A stretch of DNA of 22,489 nucleotides from a virus. Each line of letters begins with the position of its first letter. Within the stretch, counting starts at the first letter, position 1. The stretch spans positions 1 to 22,489 of IMG/VR virus record IMGVR_UViG_3300045977_000602; one strand, 5' to 3'. This document shows positions 12,336 to 20,213 of the stretch, in pieces. The notes under the pieces are model-generated. The model ran no database searches and had not been told where the DNA came from. It worked only from the letters and a program-made list of their open reading frames with translations. Position numbers and translations under genes: made by a program.

Positions 12336-14519
12336 ATGGCAAAGATTGCAGAGCTAGATATTTTGCTTCGTGGCAACACGAAAAACCTAGACGGTGCGTT
12401 AGACAAAGCGGGTGCGGGTGTATCCAAGTTCAAGGACAAGGTTGTACAAAGCACAAACGAAGCTAACGCACGTCTTGCTACTATTGGCAATTCTATCAGT
12501 GGCGGCTTTCGCACGGCTCTACTCTCTCCCATCGAAGCGGCATCAAGTGCCGTGGCTACTCTCGGCTCATTTCTCAAGAAAGCATTTACAGACCCCATCG
12601 GAGCGGCCAAAGACTTAGTAGGCACGGTCAAGGGCATCGGTGAAGGCATCATATCCAGCGTCAAGGGCATCGGCAGCAAGATCGTAAGCGGCTTGAAATT
12701 CGCCGTTGATCCAAGTGCGTGGGCCGGTGCAATCAAGAATCTCGCCAGTGCGGGCGGCTCTGCCGGTGGTGTACTTTCTTCTCTTGGCACAATCCTTGGC
12801 GGTGCCGTGGCCACTGGCGTAGGTGCGGTAGCCATTGCTGCCGTAGCTGGCAGTGCTGCCGTTTTGGGGCTTGGTGCGGCTCTCGTCTATCTCGGAAGCA
12901 AACAAGCCGACGTGATTGCCGGAATGCACAAGACGGCCCAAACACTCGGCTTCACTACGGAGCGATTCTCCGCACTGGCATCTACAAGCGGAATGGATGT
13001 TGACCAATTCGGCCAATCAACTGCCAAGCTACAAGCACAGTTAGTTGACGCCGCTCGCAATGGTGGAGAGACGGCGGTTGCTCTAGGCCGGGTGGGGCTA
13101 AACGCTCGCCAGCTTGTGAACATGGCACCCGATCAACAGCTACGGGCCATTGCGGGAGCAATGGGGAACATCAGCAATCAAGCCGAACGGCTACGCTTGG
13201 CACGCCAGCTATTCGGGGAAGAAAGAGGTTTCGACTTTGCCCGACTACTCGGCAGAGGCACACAAGGACTAGATGAAGCGGAAGCGAGAGCGAGACGCTT
13301 CGGCCTTGTCATCAGCGATAGCCAAGCCGAAATGGTAGCTCGCTCAAATCGAGTATGGAGCGAATGGTCACTAGGTCTACAAGGCATTGGCCGTAGCGTA
13401 GCGGTGATGCTGGCACCCGCATGGGAACTTGCGGGCCGCATACTTGGTGCGTTCTTTGGAAAGATAAGCGAGTGGGTGCGAGCGGCAGTACCCTATTTCG
13501 AGATGTTTTGGGGAATAGTACAAACCGTCATTGATGACGTAATGGCGTTCATACAACCGGCTCTTGATTGGCTAGACGGTGCCGTGAATGGTATTGGTAG
13601 CTGGATAGGAAAGATGATAAGCGATGTAGTTCCTATGGTACGTCAAGGATGGAACATTCTCAAATCTATCTTCTCTGTAGCGTGGGAGTTCATCGTAGCC
13701 GGATGGAACGCTTTGGTATCGTTCGTTGCTCCAATCATTCAGAGCTTCGTTACACAAGTGCAAGGGTGGTTCTCCGCTCTTGGCGGCTTCCTTGTAGGTG
13801 AGAATATCACTACATGGGATCAATTCAAGGACAGAGTTCTCCGCATACTCATCACGATGGAATTTGGTATTCGCAACTGGCAACGTGTAGGCGAGCTTGC
13901 CTTGAATATGTTGCGGCTCAAGTTCTATGAATGGGCCAGTGGATTACAACCAATCGCACAAGCTGTACAGAGCTTCCTAAACGGGATGATTGATGGTTTC
14001 AACACTGTCACAAGAGGACTAGCCCGCACAATCCAAAGTAGCATCAATGGCATCATCGACGGCTACAACGCACTGGCACAAAGAGTAGGTGCAAGGCAAA
14101 TCTCTGGACGTATCAACGTCGATGCACGGCAGCTAGGCCACGTCAATCTTGAAATCGCAAACGTGGAGGATCGGATACGGGAGCTTCGCCAGCTTGTGAG
14201 TAACCAGCAAGGTGAGCTTTCACAAGACTTAAACGCATTCATCCAAAGGCGAATGCGAGAGCTTACAGAGCAACGCCAGCGTGCCGAGCAAACCACAAAC
14301 AACAGAGCGGCAATGTCGCAAGGCATCGAAAAGAAGGACAACAAGGCAATAGAGAAAGGCAGCGTGGAAGCGTTTAGCGTCATCGTTGGCGACAAGGGAG
14401 ATAAACAGTTTCAAGCTCTCAACCGTATCGTGGGAGAAATGAGAGACGCCAACAATCTTAACCGGCAGCAATTACGAGAGCTACAAAACAGATTGAGTAT
14501 AGCGATAGCACGATTGTAA
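12336..14519 (+). CDS. Tape measure protein
   Basis: A 727-residue protein, by far the longest gene, in the expected place after the tail chaperones. It sets tail length and is ejected with the DNA. Features: helical N terminus (MAKIAELDILLRGNTKNLDG), a long Gly/Ala hydrophobic segment (about 145-187, likely membrane-inserting), a MHKTAQTLGFTTERFSALAS segment typical of phage tape measures (TMP repeats), a Trp-rich hydrophobic region (about 375-480) and a coiled-coil C terminus with many Gln/Arg. By the rule of thumb of 0.15 nm per residue the tail would be near 110 nm. No lysozyme or peptidase motif is seen. Confidence 0.92.
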   Translation: MAKIAELDILLRGNTKNLDGALDKAGAGVSKFKDKVVQSTNEANARLATIGNSISGGFRTALLSPIEAASSAVATLGSFLKKAFTDPIGAAKDLVGTVKGIGEGIISSVKGIGSKIVSGLKFAVDPSAWAGAIKNLASAGGSAGGVLSSLGTILGGAVATGVGAVAIAAVAGSAAVLGLGAALVYLGSKQADVIAGMHKTAQTLGFTTERFSALASTSGMDVDQFGQSTAKLQAQLVDAARNGGETAVALGRVGLNARQLVNMAPDQQLRAIAGAMGNISNQAERLRLARQLFGEERGFDFARLLGRGTQGLDEAEARARRFGLVISDSQAEMVARSNRVWSEWSLGLQGIGRSVAVMLAPAWELAGRILGAFFGKISEWVRAAVPYFEMFWGIVQTVIDDVMAFIQPALDWLDGAVNGIGSWIGKMISDVVPMVRQGWNILKSIFSVAWEFIVAGWNALVSFVAPIIQSFVTQVQGWFSALGGFLVGENITTWDQFKDRVLRILITMEFGIRNWQRVGELALNMLRLKFYEWASGLQPIAQAVQSFLNGMIDGFNTVTRGLARTIQSSINGIIDGYNALAQRVGARQISGRINVDARQLGHVNLEIANVEDRIRELRQLVSNQQGELSQDLNAFIQRRMRELTEQRQRAEQTTNNRAAMSQGIEKKDNKAIEKGSVEAFSVIVGDKGDKQFQALNRIVGEMRDANNLNRQQLRELQNRLSIAIARL

Positions 14520-14527
14520 AGAGGAAT

Positions 14528-15649
14528 ATGGCAGCGACACTTATAGGAATAAGACAAGGATACCCGAAAGCTGATTTCAGTCTAACCGGACGCAAGTATA
14601 CCGTTCAATGGATTGTACAATGCGATAGCTACGATGACGGGCCGATTGTGGCACAAGCCGCAAGTGGACTACCAGTAGCATACAGTAGCTACAATTTCGG
14701 CAACGATGTAGATACACTCGCCTTGCTCCGATCTTGGAACGTAAACCGCCTAGAGGAAAACTCACTCGAATGGGTGGTGGAAGCAACGTACACCACACCC
14801 GAAAGAAAAGACGGTGCCGGGCCGGGTGGTAATACTGGTACGGGTGGTGGAACACACACAGATACGCCGGGCAGTTTCGACAACCCACTACTTGAGCTAC
14901 CAGTAGTAAAGACGTGGAGTATAGAACGTGATTTGCCAGTTGAGAGAATCTACAACGTCAATACCGGGCGGTTCAATCCGCCAATGAACTCGGCTTGTGA
15001 AGTATTCAATCCACCCGCTATGCGGAAAGATAGATACCTAGCAATCTCAATTTCTCGGAACGAAGTGCTTTCCAACGTACATCCGGCTCTAGGTGTTGCC
15101 TACAGTGGTGCCGTGAACGCAACTATCTTTTGGGGATTAGCTGCCGGTTTGGTTCAATGTCAATCTGTAACTGCCGAGAGACAGAGCAAGCAACTACCTA
15201 ACGGCACTCTCTTTGCCTATCTGAAATGCGAGTATGTATTTCATTGTCGGCGTGAAGGATGGGATTTACTCATTCTGAATGCTGGCAATTACTATTGTCC
15301 CACGGATCAATCTGGCTCTGGTAGCTCTGGAAGCTCTGGCAGCGGGTGCTGCCCGTCCGGTGTTGAGAGCTTGAACAATGGCGAATGGTGTTTAGGTGAG
15401 GACGGAAGTTACTATCCGGGTGATTGTGGCTCTGGTTCCGGCACTGGCGGCTATAGTCCATGCCGAACTAACTGTACGATCAAGAGAGCATTTCAAGACG
15501 AGCAAGGGCATCCTATCAAGGGACTACTGAATTGGAATGGCGGAAGATTAGCACAAGACGCCGACCCGGTGTATATGCGGCTTAGGGTGTATCCGTGGCT
15601 GAATTTCAATGTACTCAATCTGCCACAATCATTTAGCGGAGTTCAATGA
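14528..15649 (+). CDS. Tail/baseplate protein with Gly/Ser linkers
   Basis: A 373-residue protein following the tape measure, where the distal tail or baseplate hub starts. The N-terminal 95 residues are beta-rich (GRKYTVQWIVQCDSYDDGPI) and a Gly/Thr-rich linker (GPGGNTGTGGGTHTDTPG) joins them to a second domain (SIERDLPVERIYNVNTGRFN, AYSGAVNATIFWGLAAGLVQ, AYLKCEYVFHCRREGWDLLI). Then comes a linker rich in GSGSS, a short Cys-rich segment (CCPSGVESLNNGEWCLGEDG), and a C-terminal domain ending WLNFNVLNLPQSFSGVQ. No enzymatic motif. AGAGGA precedes the ATG. Probably a virion protein at the tail tip; the exact role is not clear from sequence alone. Confidence 0.7.
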   Translation: MAATLIGIRQGYPKADFSLTGRKYTVQWIVQCDSYDDGPIVAQAASGLPVAYSSYNFGNDVDTLALLRSWNVNRLEENSLEWVVEATYTTPERKDGAGPGGNTGTGGGTHTDTPGSFDNPLLELPVVKTWSIERDLPVERIYNVNTGRFNPPMNSACEVFNPPAMRKDRYLAISISRNEVLSNVHPALGVAYSGAVNATIFWGLAAGLVQCQSVTAERQSKQLPNGTLFAYLKCEYVFHCRREGWDLLILNAGNYYCPTDQSGSGSSGSSGSGCCPSGVESLNNGEWCLGEDGSYYPGDCGSGSGTGGYSPCRTNCTIKRAFQDEQGHPIKGLLNWNGGRLAQDADPVYMRLRVYPWLNFNVLNLPQSFSGVQ

Positions 15650-16815
15650 GTTTAGCGATATTCGACCAAAGAGACGTAGAGCGGCTTGGTAGACTACTTG
15701 CCGATTATGAAGCGGGCAACCTAGCTCGCTCCGATGCTCACGCCACGCCAAGAGCCACGGCGATTGAAACCTATCTCGGCAAGGTGATAGAGACGATACC
15801 GGCGTCATTCGGCAGTCCTACAAGTGGCACCGTAAGCATCTACTCTGGCGATGGACTAGCACAATTCGAGACGACGGCCTACAGTCTATGGAGCGATGCA
15901 ATAGCCGTTGGATGCTGGGTACATCTCTCCCGGTGTCCTTACTCTGGCAGATACTTTGTAGTGAGCAAGCCACGCTGCGAACCGAATGGTAGCGGTAGCG
16001 GTGATTGCGATTGCGTTTTGCCAGCTACATATTGTTTGACGTTCCACAATGTAACCGGGTGCGAGTGCTTAGACGGCGAGACCGTCATCCTAACCGATGG
16101 AGTGCTAACGCCGTGGACAAGTCCTTGCCCCGCTCCGAATCCGCCAGACTTCGATATATACGTTCAGACTTGCACGGTGTACGGCCCGGTATTGTGGATA
16201 ACGGGTAACTCGAATTTTTGGGACTTGATGATTCCATTGACGGGTACTTGTGACCCGCTCAATCTGGTTAGTGACACCGTGTTTGCCAATCCGAATTTCT
16301 GTTCACAACCAGTTTCTAGTTTCACAGTTGAGCTTACACAAATATGTCCAGCAAGTGCATGGTATTGCTTAGAACCCGGCTCTAGCGGAAGCGGCAGTAG
16401 CGGGAGTGGCGGCGGGAGCGGCACTATAGAGACGGATTGTTGTGAGGAAATGCTGCCGGAAAACGTCACCGCCACATTCTCGAATACAACTGGTGATTGC
16501 AGTTGCTTGGAAGGATTGCAGCTAGATTTGTTTTGGGATTTCAACGAATGGCATTCACCCGGCTTTGACATTCCGACCGATTGCGGGAGTAGCATACGGC
16601 TTCGTGTATTCTGCGACGACTTCAGCAATCCATACCCGCTCCCCGATTGTCGCAATTTCAAGATAAGCCTAACGTGTCCGGCTGGCGGGGTGCCGTTTAC
16701 CGGCTCACCATATCCAAGCTCTTGTAGTTGTGAACCATTCGAGCTTGTGTTTACTGGCTTGTCTTTTACTGGCGGGTGCTGTGAGGGTACGTTTGACTTG
16801 ACAATAACGGGGTGA
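15646..16815 (+). CDS. Cys-rich tail-tip/receptor-binding candidate
   Basis: A 389-residue protein. Residues 1-90 contain no cysteine and look like a virion-anchoring domain (SLAIFDQRDVERLGRLLADY; a beta-rich part follows). From residue 90 on there are 26 cysteines, many as CxC or CC. Two copies of a roughly 120-residue beta-type domain follow, joined by a linker GSSGSGSSGSGGGSG: copy 1 opens with CDCVLPATYCLTFHNVTGCE, copy 2 with CCEEMLPENVTATFSNTTGD. A third copy is in the next gene. Gly/Ser linkers, disulphide-like spacing and repeated domains fit an exposed, multidomain host-binding protein. Overlaps the previous gene by 4 bp. Could instead be a decoration protein. Confidence 0.65.
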   Translation: MSLAIFDQRDVERLGRLLADYEAGNLARSDAHATPRATAIETYLGKVIETIPASFGSPTSGTVSIYSGDGLAQFETTAYSLWSDAIAVGCWVHLSRCPYSGRYFVVSKPRCEPNGSGSGDCDCVLPATYCLTFHNVTGCECLDGETVILTDGVLTPWTSPCPAPNPPDFDIYVQTCTVYGPVLWITGNSNFWDLMIPLTGTCDPLNLVSDTVFANPNFCSQPVSSFTVELTQICPASAWYCLEPGSSGSGSSGSGGGSGTIETDCCEEMLPENVTATFSNTTGDCSCLEGLQLDLFWDFNEWHSPGFDIPTDCGSSIRLRVFCDDFSNPYPLPDCRNFKISLTCPAGGVPFTGSPYPSSCSCEPFELVFTGLSFTGGCCEGTFDLTITG

Positions 16816-16816
16816 A

Positions 16817-17335
16817 ATGAGCGAGTGTTTCTATTTGACAGCCAACGAACTAGCCGACATGCAAGCGGACGGATGGACGTTAGTAAACGGCCCGCACGCT
16901 ACAGAGGCAGATTGTATAGCGGCTTGTGGTGGAAGTGGTGATTCTGGTAGCTCTGGCGGCTCTGGTAGTGATTGTCCGTGTCAGCCACTTCCTACAGATG
17001 TTATTGCGACAATCGTTACCTCTACAGACCCTTGCATAGAGGGATTATTTTGCACGCTTACAGATACGGGTGGTGGTATTCAATGGACTGGATTTTTGCC
17101 CTATAGCGGCGGGCCGACGTGTACAGAATCCACAAGCTACTGGTATGTGAATCTGACTTGTAGTAGTTCCGCATACTACACTGGTTTGCAATGGGTGTTA
17201 TCACTCTCTAATACACCGGGCGGGGGAACGGTTCACGAATGCTTTCCGATGGATGTAGTATCGTGTGACCCATTGCACTTGCAATGCGACATGACAATAG
17301 GCGGGGCATCTACCACTTGGATCATTACGGAGTAG
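16817..17335 (+). CDS. Small Cys-rich virion protein, third copy of the repeat domain
   Basis: A 172-residue protein with 12 cysteines. The N-terminal 35 residues (MSECFYLTANELADMQADGW) are a short unique module, followed by a linker GGSGDSGSSGGSGSD. The rest is a third copy of the domain in the preceding gene: it starts CPCQPLPTDVIATIVTSTDP, has VNLTCSSS in the middle, DVVSCDPLHLQCDM, and ends TTWIITE. It starts one base after the preceding stop codon, so it is cotranslated. A tail-tip accessory or adhesin-like subunit is the best guess. No catalytic motif. Confidence 0.65.
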   Translation: MSECFYLTANELADMQADGWTLVNGPHATEADCIAACGGSGDSGSSGGSGSDCPCQPLPTDVIATIVTSTDPCIEGLFCTLTDTGGGIQWTGFLPYSGGPTCTESTSYWYVNLTCSSSAYYTGLQWVLSLSNTPGGGTVHECFPMDVVSCDPLHLQCDMTIGGASTTWIITE

Positions 17336-17337
17336 AT

Positions 17338-18801
17338 ATGGGGTGCCGTTGCGGGAAGACAATCAGACCAATACAGAGGACAATGAAAACAACCAAAACA
17401 ACCAAGCGGCCTTGCACTTGTGATAAGCCAACGTGTCGCTTGTGCAAACTATATCACAATGATCCGAAATACCAACGTCTTTGGGGTAACAAGACCGTCT
17501 TGGAAATGAAAGCCAATGGCATCGGCGATGCTTTGTTAGGTCTAGTTGCCGTGAAAGGATACCAACAAAAGCACGGTGCCGCTTCCTACTCTTGCAAGAA
17601 TCAAGAATGGGTGAGGCTCTTTGATGGATATGATGAATTACTTTCGTTCAATCAATCGAACTCCATCAACATCAACGAAGGATACCAAGCCGAGTGCAAG
17701 AGCAAGGCAACCAAGCCTCGATGGAAACGCTATTGTGAACTAGCTGGCGTTGACCCGGCAACGCCAGAATTAAAGAACAGAGCGAAGCTACTTGAGCAAT
17801 CGGCACCATACAGAGGATGTATTGTACTCGCTCCATTCTCCATCTACACGAATCGCAACTACAGCGTGGAAGGATGGATTACGCTCGAAAGGTTGTTATT
17901 GGCCAAAGGGCATAGGGTAGTGTTGCTCCATAACAATATCACTCCGCTCGCTCGCTTCACGTCCGAAAAACTGATAGGCAAACCGGCAGAGATTGTAGCC
18001 AGCGTCATCTTGAACGCCGCTTGTTTCGTCGGCGTAGATAGTGGAATGGCACACCTTGCCAGCTTGATCGGCACGCCCACTTGTGTCTTGTGCGGGCCGA
18101 CGAATGCCAGCGATATATTCTACACACCAGTTATCGAAATCAAAAGCTCCATCCATTGTCAAGGATGTTACTGGCAGACTCCGTATACCGGAGCTTGTGA
18201 TAAAGGGTGTGCGGCTCTTTGGGCTATCACGCCAGAGCAAATACTACACACAATCGAATCGAATATGACGTTACGCCATTTCTCGCCAAGATCATTGATG
18301 GGAGAGAAGGAATTGCAAGTCATCAGAGACAACGTACTAGCCGTGAAAGAACTAGATGGAGAGTGTGCCGAGATAGGCGTATACAAGGGCGGGAGTGCCA
18401 GAATAATTTTGCACTACTCGGCTTGTCCAGTGCATCTATACGATACGTTCTCTGGACAACCCGCCGACGATATGCACGGAGAACACAAGCAAGGCGATTT
18501 CTCGGATACCAGTGTGGAAGCCGTTAAGAGCTATCTAGCCAGCGACCGGGCCGTACTCCATCAAGCCAGTTTCCCCGATGACGTTGCCGACGTGAAATAC
18601 AAGTTCGTTCACTTTGACGCCGATACCTACCAAGCTACCAGAGGCTTGATAACGCATATCGTGCCGAGAATGGCGAAGGGTGGAAGGATCATCGTTTCTG
18701 ATTTCGGATGGAAGAATACGCCGGGTGTGAAGCGAGCGATAGCCGAGAGCGGCGTACCGTTCACAATGGCGAGCGAGTATCAAGCCGTGGTGGTGTGCTA
18801 G
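17338..18801 (+). CDS. Glycosyltransferase (GT9-like) fused to an O-methyltransferase
   Basis: A 487-residue fusion. N-terminal Cys-rich tail (MGCRCGK, then PCTCDKPTCRLC at 25-36), possibly zinc-binding. Glycosyltransferase domain, GT9/heptosyltransferase-like: NGIGDALLGLVAVKGYQQKHG (60-80) at the N-terminal nucleotide-fold start and FVGVDSGMAHLASLIGTPTC (230-249), the family's C-terminal signature. Residues 320-487 form a TylF/MycF-like methyltransferase: AEIGVYKGGSA (344-354, SAM loop), HFDADTY (425-431, likely metal ligands) and IIVSDFGW. It could add and then O-methylate a sugar on virion protein, perhaps the Ser-rich linkers of the three upstream proteins; that is inference. The ATG at 17338 fits a GGAG site and follows the previous stop by 2 bp. 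Its stop codon overlaps the convergent ATPase stop. Confidence 0.75.
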   Translation: MGCRCGKTIRPIQRTMKTTKTTKRPCTCDKPTCRLCKLYHNDPKYQRLWGNKTVLEMKANGIGDALLGLVAVKGYQQKHGAASYSCKNQEWVRLFDGYDELLSFNQSNSININEGYQAECKSKATKPRWKRYCELAGVDPATPELKNRAKLLEQSAPYRGCIVLAPFSIYTNRNYSVEGWITLERLLLAKGHRVVLLHNNITPLARFTSEKLIGKPAEIVASVILNAACFVGVDSGMAHLASLIGTPTCVLCGPTNASDIFYTPVIEIKSSIHCQGCYWQTPYTGACDKGCAALWAITPEQILHTIESNMTLRHFSPRSLMGEKELQVIRDNVLAVKELDGECAEIGVYKGGSARIILHYSACPVHLYDTFSGQPADDMHGEHKQGDFSDTSVEAVKSYLASDRAVLHQASFPDDVADVKYKFVHFDADTYQATRGLITHIVPRMAKGGRIIVSDFGWKNTPGVKRAIAESGVPFTMASEYQAVVVC

Positions 18802-19895
18802 GCACGCTTGGCTTTACGCTTGAAATCCGTCTTGGCGGAATTGAATCCCTTTTGATATTCTTCACTGTCTTTGGGCTTAGTAGACCATTCGACGCTACGG
18901 CCCGTCCGCTTGCACCACTCGACTAGCTTCGCCTCTTGGCTAGGCCACTTCTTACCGGCAAGCTCGCCAGCGATTAGAGCTTCATCGTATATGCGTTCTT
19001 TGCGGCTACGCTTGGAAGCCCCCACGATTTCTTTAAGCTGGGAGAGAAGCATATTTCGCCAGTTGATAGACGGTTCTAGTTTCGACAACGCCAGAAACCG
19101 AAAGCCGGAAATAAGGATACGCAAGTTGAGTTTCTTTTCGGCACCCTTGCTATCTCGTTTCAAGGTAGGATCATCTTCGATGCTGGACAATAGGAACTCC
19201 AACACGGTGTAGCAATCATCCTTGGCGAGCGGAGCGGCAGAAATCTCTTTGTATCCACGCTCACACAGTTCCTTCATCTTGGCAACTAGCTCAAGATTGG
19301 ATACATCGAAATTCAAGAATGGGCATCTAGTTTTCACGGCATCTACTTCCGTTTTCAATTCTGGTAGCAATCGGTTCCCTACGATAATAAGAGAGCCGGT
19401 GAAGAAAAAATCGTAGATTTCGATGGACGTTTTCCACGTCACCCGCCGCTTCGAGTGGAGAGTATGGTCTTGCGAGTGCAACGCCATACGCAGCACGCCC
19501 CATGCGTTCTTATCATCGAATATCGTTTCGGCATCTTCGATGACGTGGAGCGATTGCGGGAAGCGAGCGAGTTCCTTCACCAAGCCCTTTGGCGTGATAC
19601 GGCCTTGATGATTCACCCATGTATCGTAGCCGTGTTCCGTTTTTTCTTCCTCTTCATCGCTGTCTATATCATCGTCAGCCAATATATCATCCGGCTGAAT
19701 TTCCTTGATATTACGCTCCATCAGCGTTTCACGGATGGAGTACGATTTTCCATTTCCGCCCGCACCAAACAAACCAAGTCCGGTGTGGGTGCCTTTGATG
19801 CAAGCCAGCGTGAAATCTTTTACTTCACGGCACTTGTAGGCGTAGCTCTCCAAGAGTGCTTTGTCAGCTTGTGTCAACTTACGTTCAATCTTCAT
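18798..19895 (-). CDS. AAA+ ATPase, probable replication/helicase-loader-like partner
   Basis: A 365-residue P-loop ATPase. Walker A GAGGNGKS (44-51), an acidic insert (DDDIDSDEEEE), a conserved GLVKEL stretch, Walker B LHVIED (116-121), the FDDKNAWGVLRMALHSQDH helix, KRRVTWKTS, and a SLIIVGNR sensor strand (168-175). C-terminal Lys/Arg-rich tail suggests nucleic acid contact. I recall similar phage and planctomycete ATPases with this Walker B/FDD/W arrangement; their role is not firmly known to me. It is divergent from the HUH initiator with shared leader sequence, so a role in replication initiation or helicase loading is the best inference. Promoter at 19969-19996; GGGAG before the ATG. 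Its stop shares the palindrome CTAG with the stop of the convergent fusion gene. Confidence 0.7.
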   Translation of the reverse strand: MKIERKLTQADKALLESYAYKCREVKDFTLACIKGTHTGLGLFGAGGNGKSYSIRETLMERNIKEIQPDDILADDDIDSDEEEEKTEHGYDTWVNHQGRITPKGLVKELARFPQSLHVIEDAETIFDDKNAWGVLRMALHSQDHTLHSKRRVTWKTSIEIYDFFFTGSLIIVGNRLLPELKTEVDAVKTRCPFLNFDVSNLELVAKMKELCERGYKEISAAPLAKDDCYTVLEFLLSSIEDDPTLKRDSKGAEKKLNLRILISGFRFLALSKLEPSINWRNMLLSQLKEIVGASKRSRKERIYDEALIAGELAGKKWPSQEAKLVEWCKRTGRSVEWSTKPKDSEEYQKGFNSAKTDFKRKAKRA

Positions 19896-19912
19896 CGCTT
19901 GTTACTCCCATA

Positions 19913-19974
19913 GTACAGTGGGGTACAGTTTGGGGGTAGAAATCCCAAAGTGTTCCTTTTGTACCCCCATTGTA
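19913..19974. promoter_or_regulatory. Paired dyad sites C and D upstream of the ATPase
   Basis: Site C GTACAGTGGGGTAC (19913-19926) and site D (19961-19974, GTACCCCCATTGTA) are inverted copies of the element also seen at 8971-9024, D with a one-base insertion and mismatch. Site D covers the -10 box of the ATPase promoter, which fits a repressor operator. The spacer carries CCAAAGTGT (19945-19953), also present at 9004-9012. Confidence 0.6.
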
Positions 19975-19996
19975 GTGCGGAGTGAGAAGTTGTAAA
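19969..19996 (-). promoter_or_regulatory. Sigma70-like promoter for the ATPase gene
   Basis: Read on the minus strand: -35 TTTACA (19996-19991), a 16-bp spacer, -10 TACAAT (19974-19969), each 5 of 6 to consensus. Expected start near 19962, giving a leader of about 67 bases to the ATG at 19895. Site D overlaps the -10. Confidence 0.65.
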
Positions 19997-20129
19997 GTGC
20001 GAGTTTGGTGAAAAATTGAAAAAGTGGTTTTCTGGTTGTACAGCCACAAAAAAACAAGTGTGAAGATGGGTAAGCCCGATCAAGACCCTATTCAATGTAT
20101 ATATACCGTAACTTTACGACACGCACCCT

Positions 20130-20158
20130 TTGCAATACGCACGTCAAGAGGATACAAT
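20130..20158 (+). promoter_or_regulatory. Sigma70-like promoter for the HUH initiator gene
   Basis: -35 TTGCAA (20130-20135), a 17-bp spacer, -10 TACAAT (20153-20158). Expected start near 20165, exactly at the foot of the hairpin 20165-20192. Confidence 0.55.
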
Positions 20159-20164
20159 AAAGAA

Positions 20165-20192
20165 CCCTCTGGCTTCATCACAAGCCAGAGGG
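20165..20192. other. Perfect 11-bp hairpin before the HUH initiator gene
   Basis: CCCTCTGGCTT (20165-20175), a 6-base loop (CATCAC), AAGCCAGAGGG (20182-20192); one further A-T pair extends it. No T run follows on the plus strand; on the minus strand TTCTTTATT follows, so it could be a minus-strand terminator. It may instead be a nicking-site hairpin for the HUH protein or a 5'-end stabiliser for its mRNA. Confidence 0.75.
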
Positions 20193-20213
20193 TCAAGGGA
20201 GTAGTAACGAGCA

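Larger units (their letters stand above)
19896..20213. other. Divergent intergenic control region, 318 bp
   Basis: Holds the paired dyad sites C and D with a minus-strand promoter for the ATPase, an AT-rich middle (about 19990-20060, with AAAAAAAC and GAAAAATTGAAAAAG), a TATATATA-like stretch near 20097, a plus-strand promoter and a perfect 11-bp hairpin before the HUH gene. No convincing ORF or RNA gene. As the junction between initiator and ATPase, it is the leading candidate for a replication origin. Confidence 0.5.

Noticed and set aside
16164-16661. 165-residue minus-strand ORF inside the Cys-rich virion gene
   Set aside because: Its low-complexity Pro/Leu runs are the antisense of the Gly/Ser linker, and the plus-strand gene is well supported.
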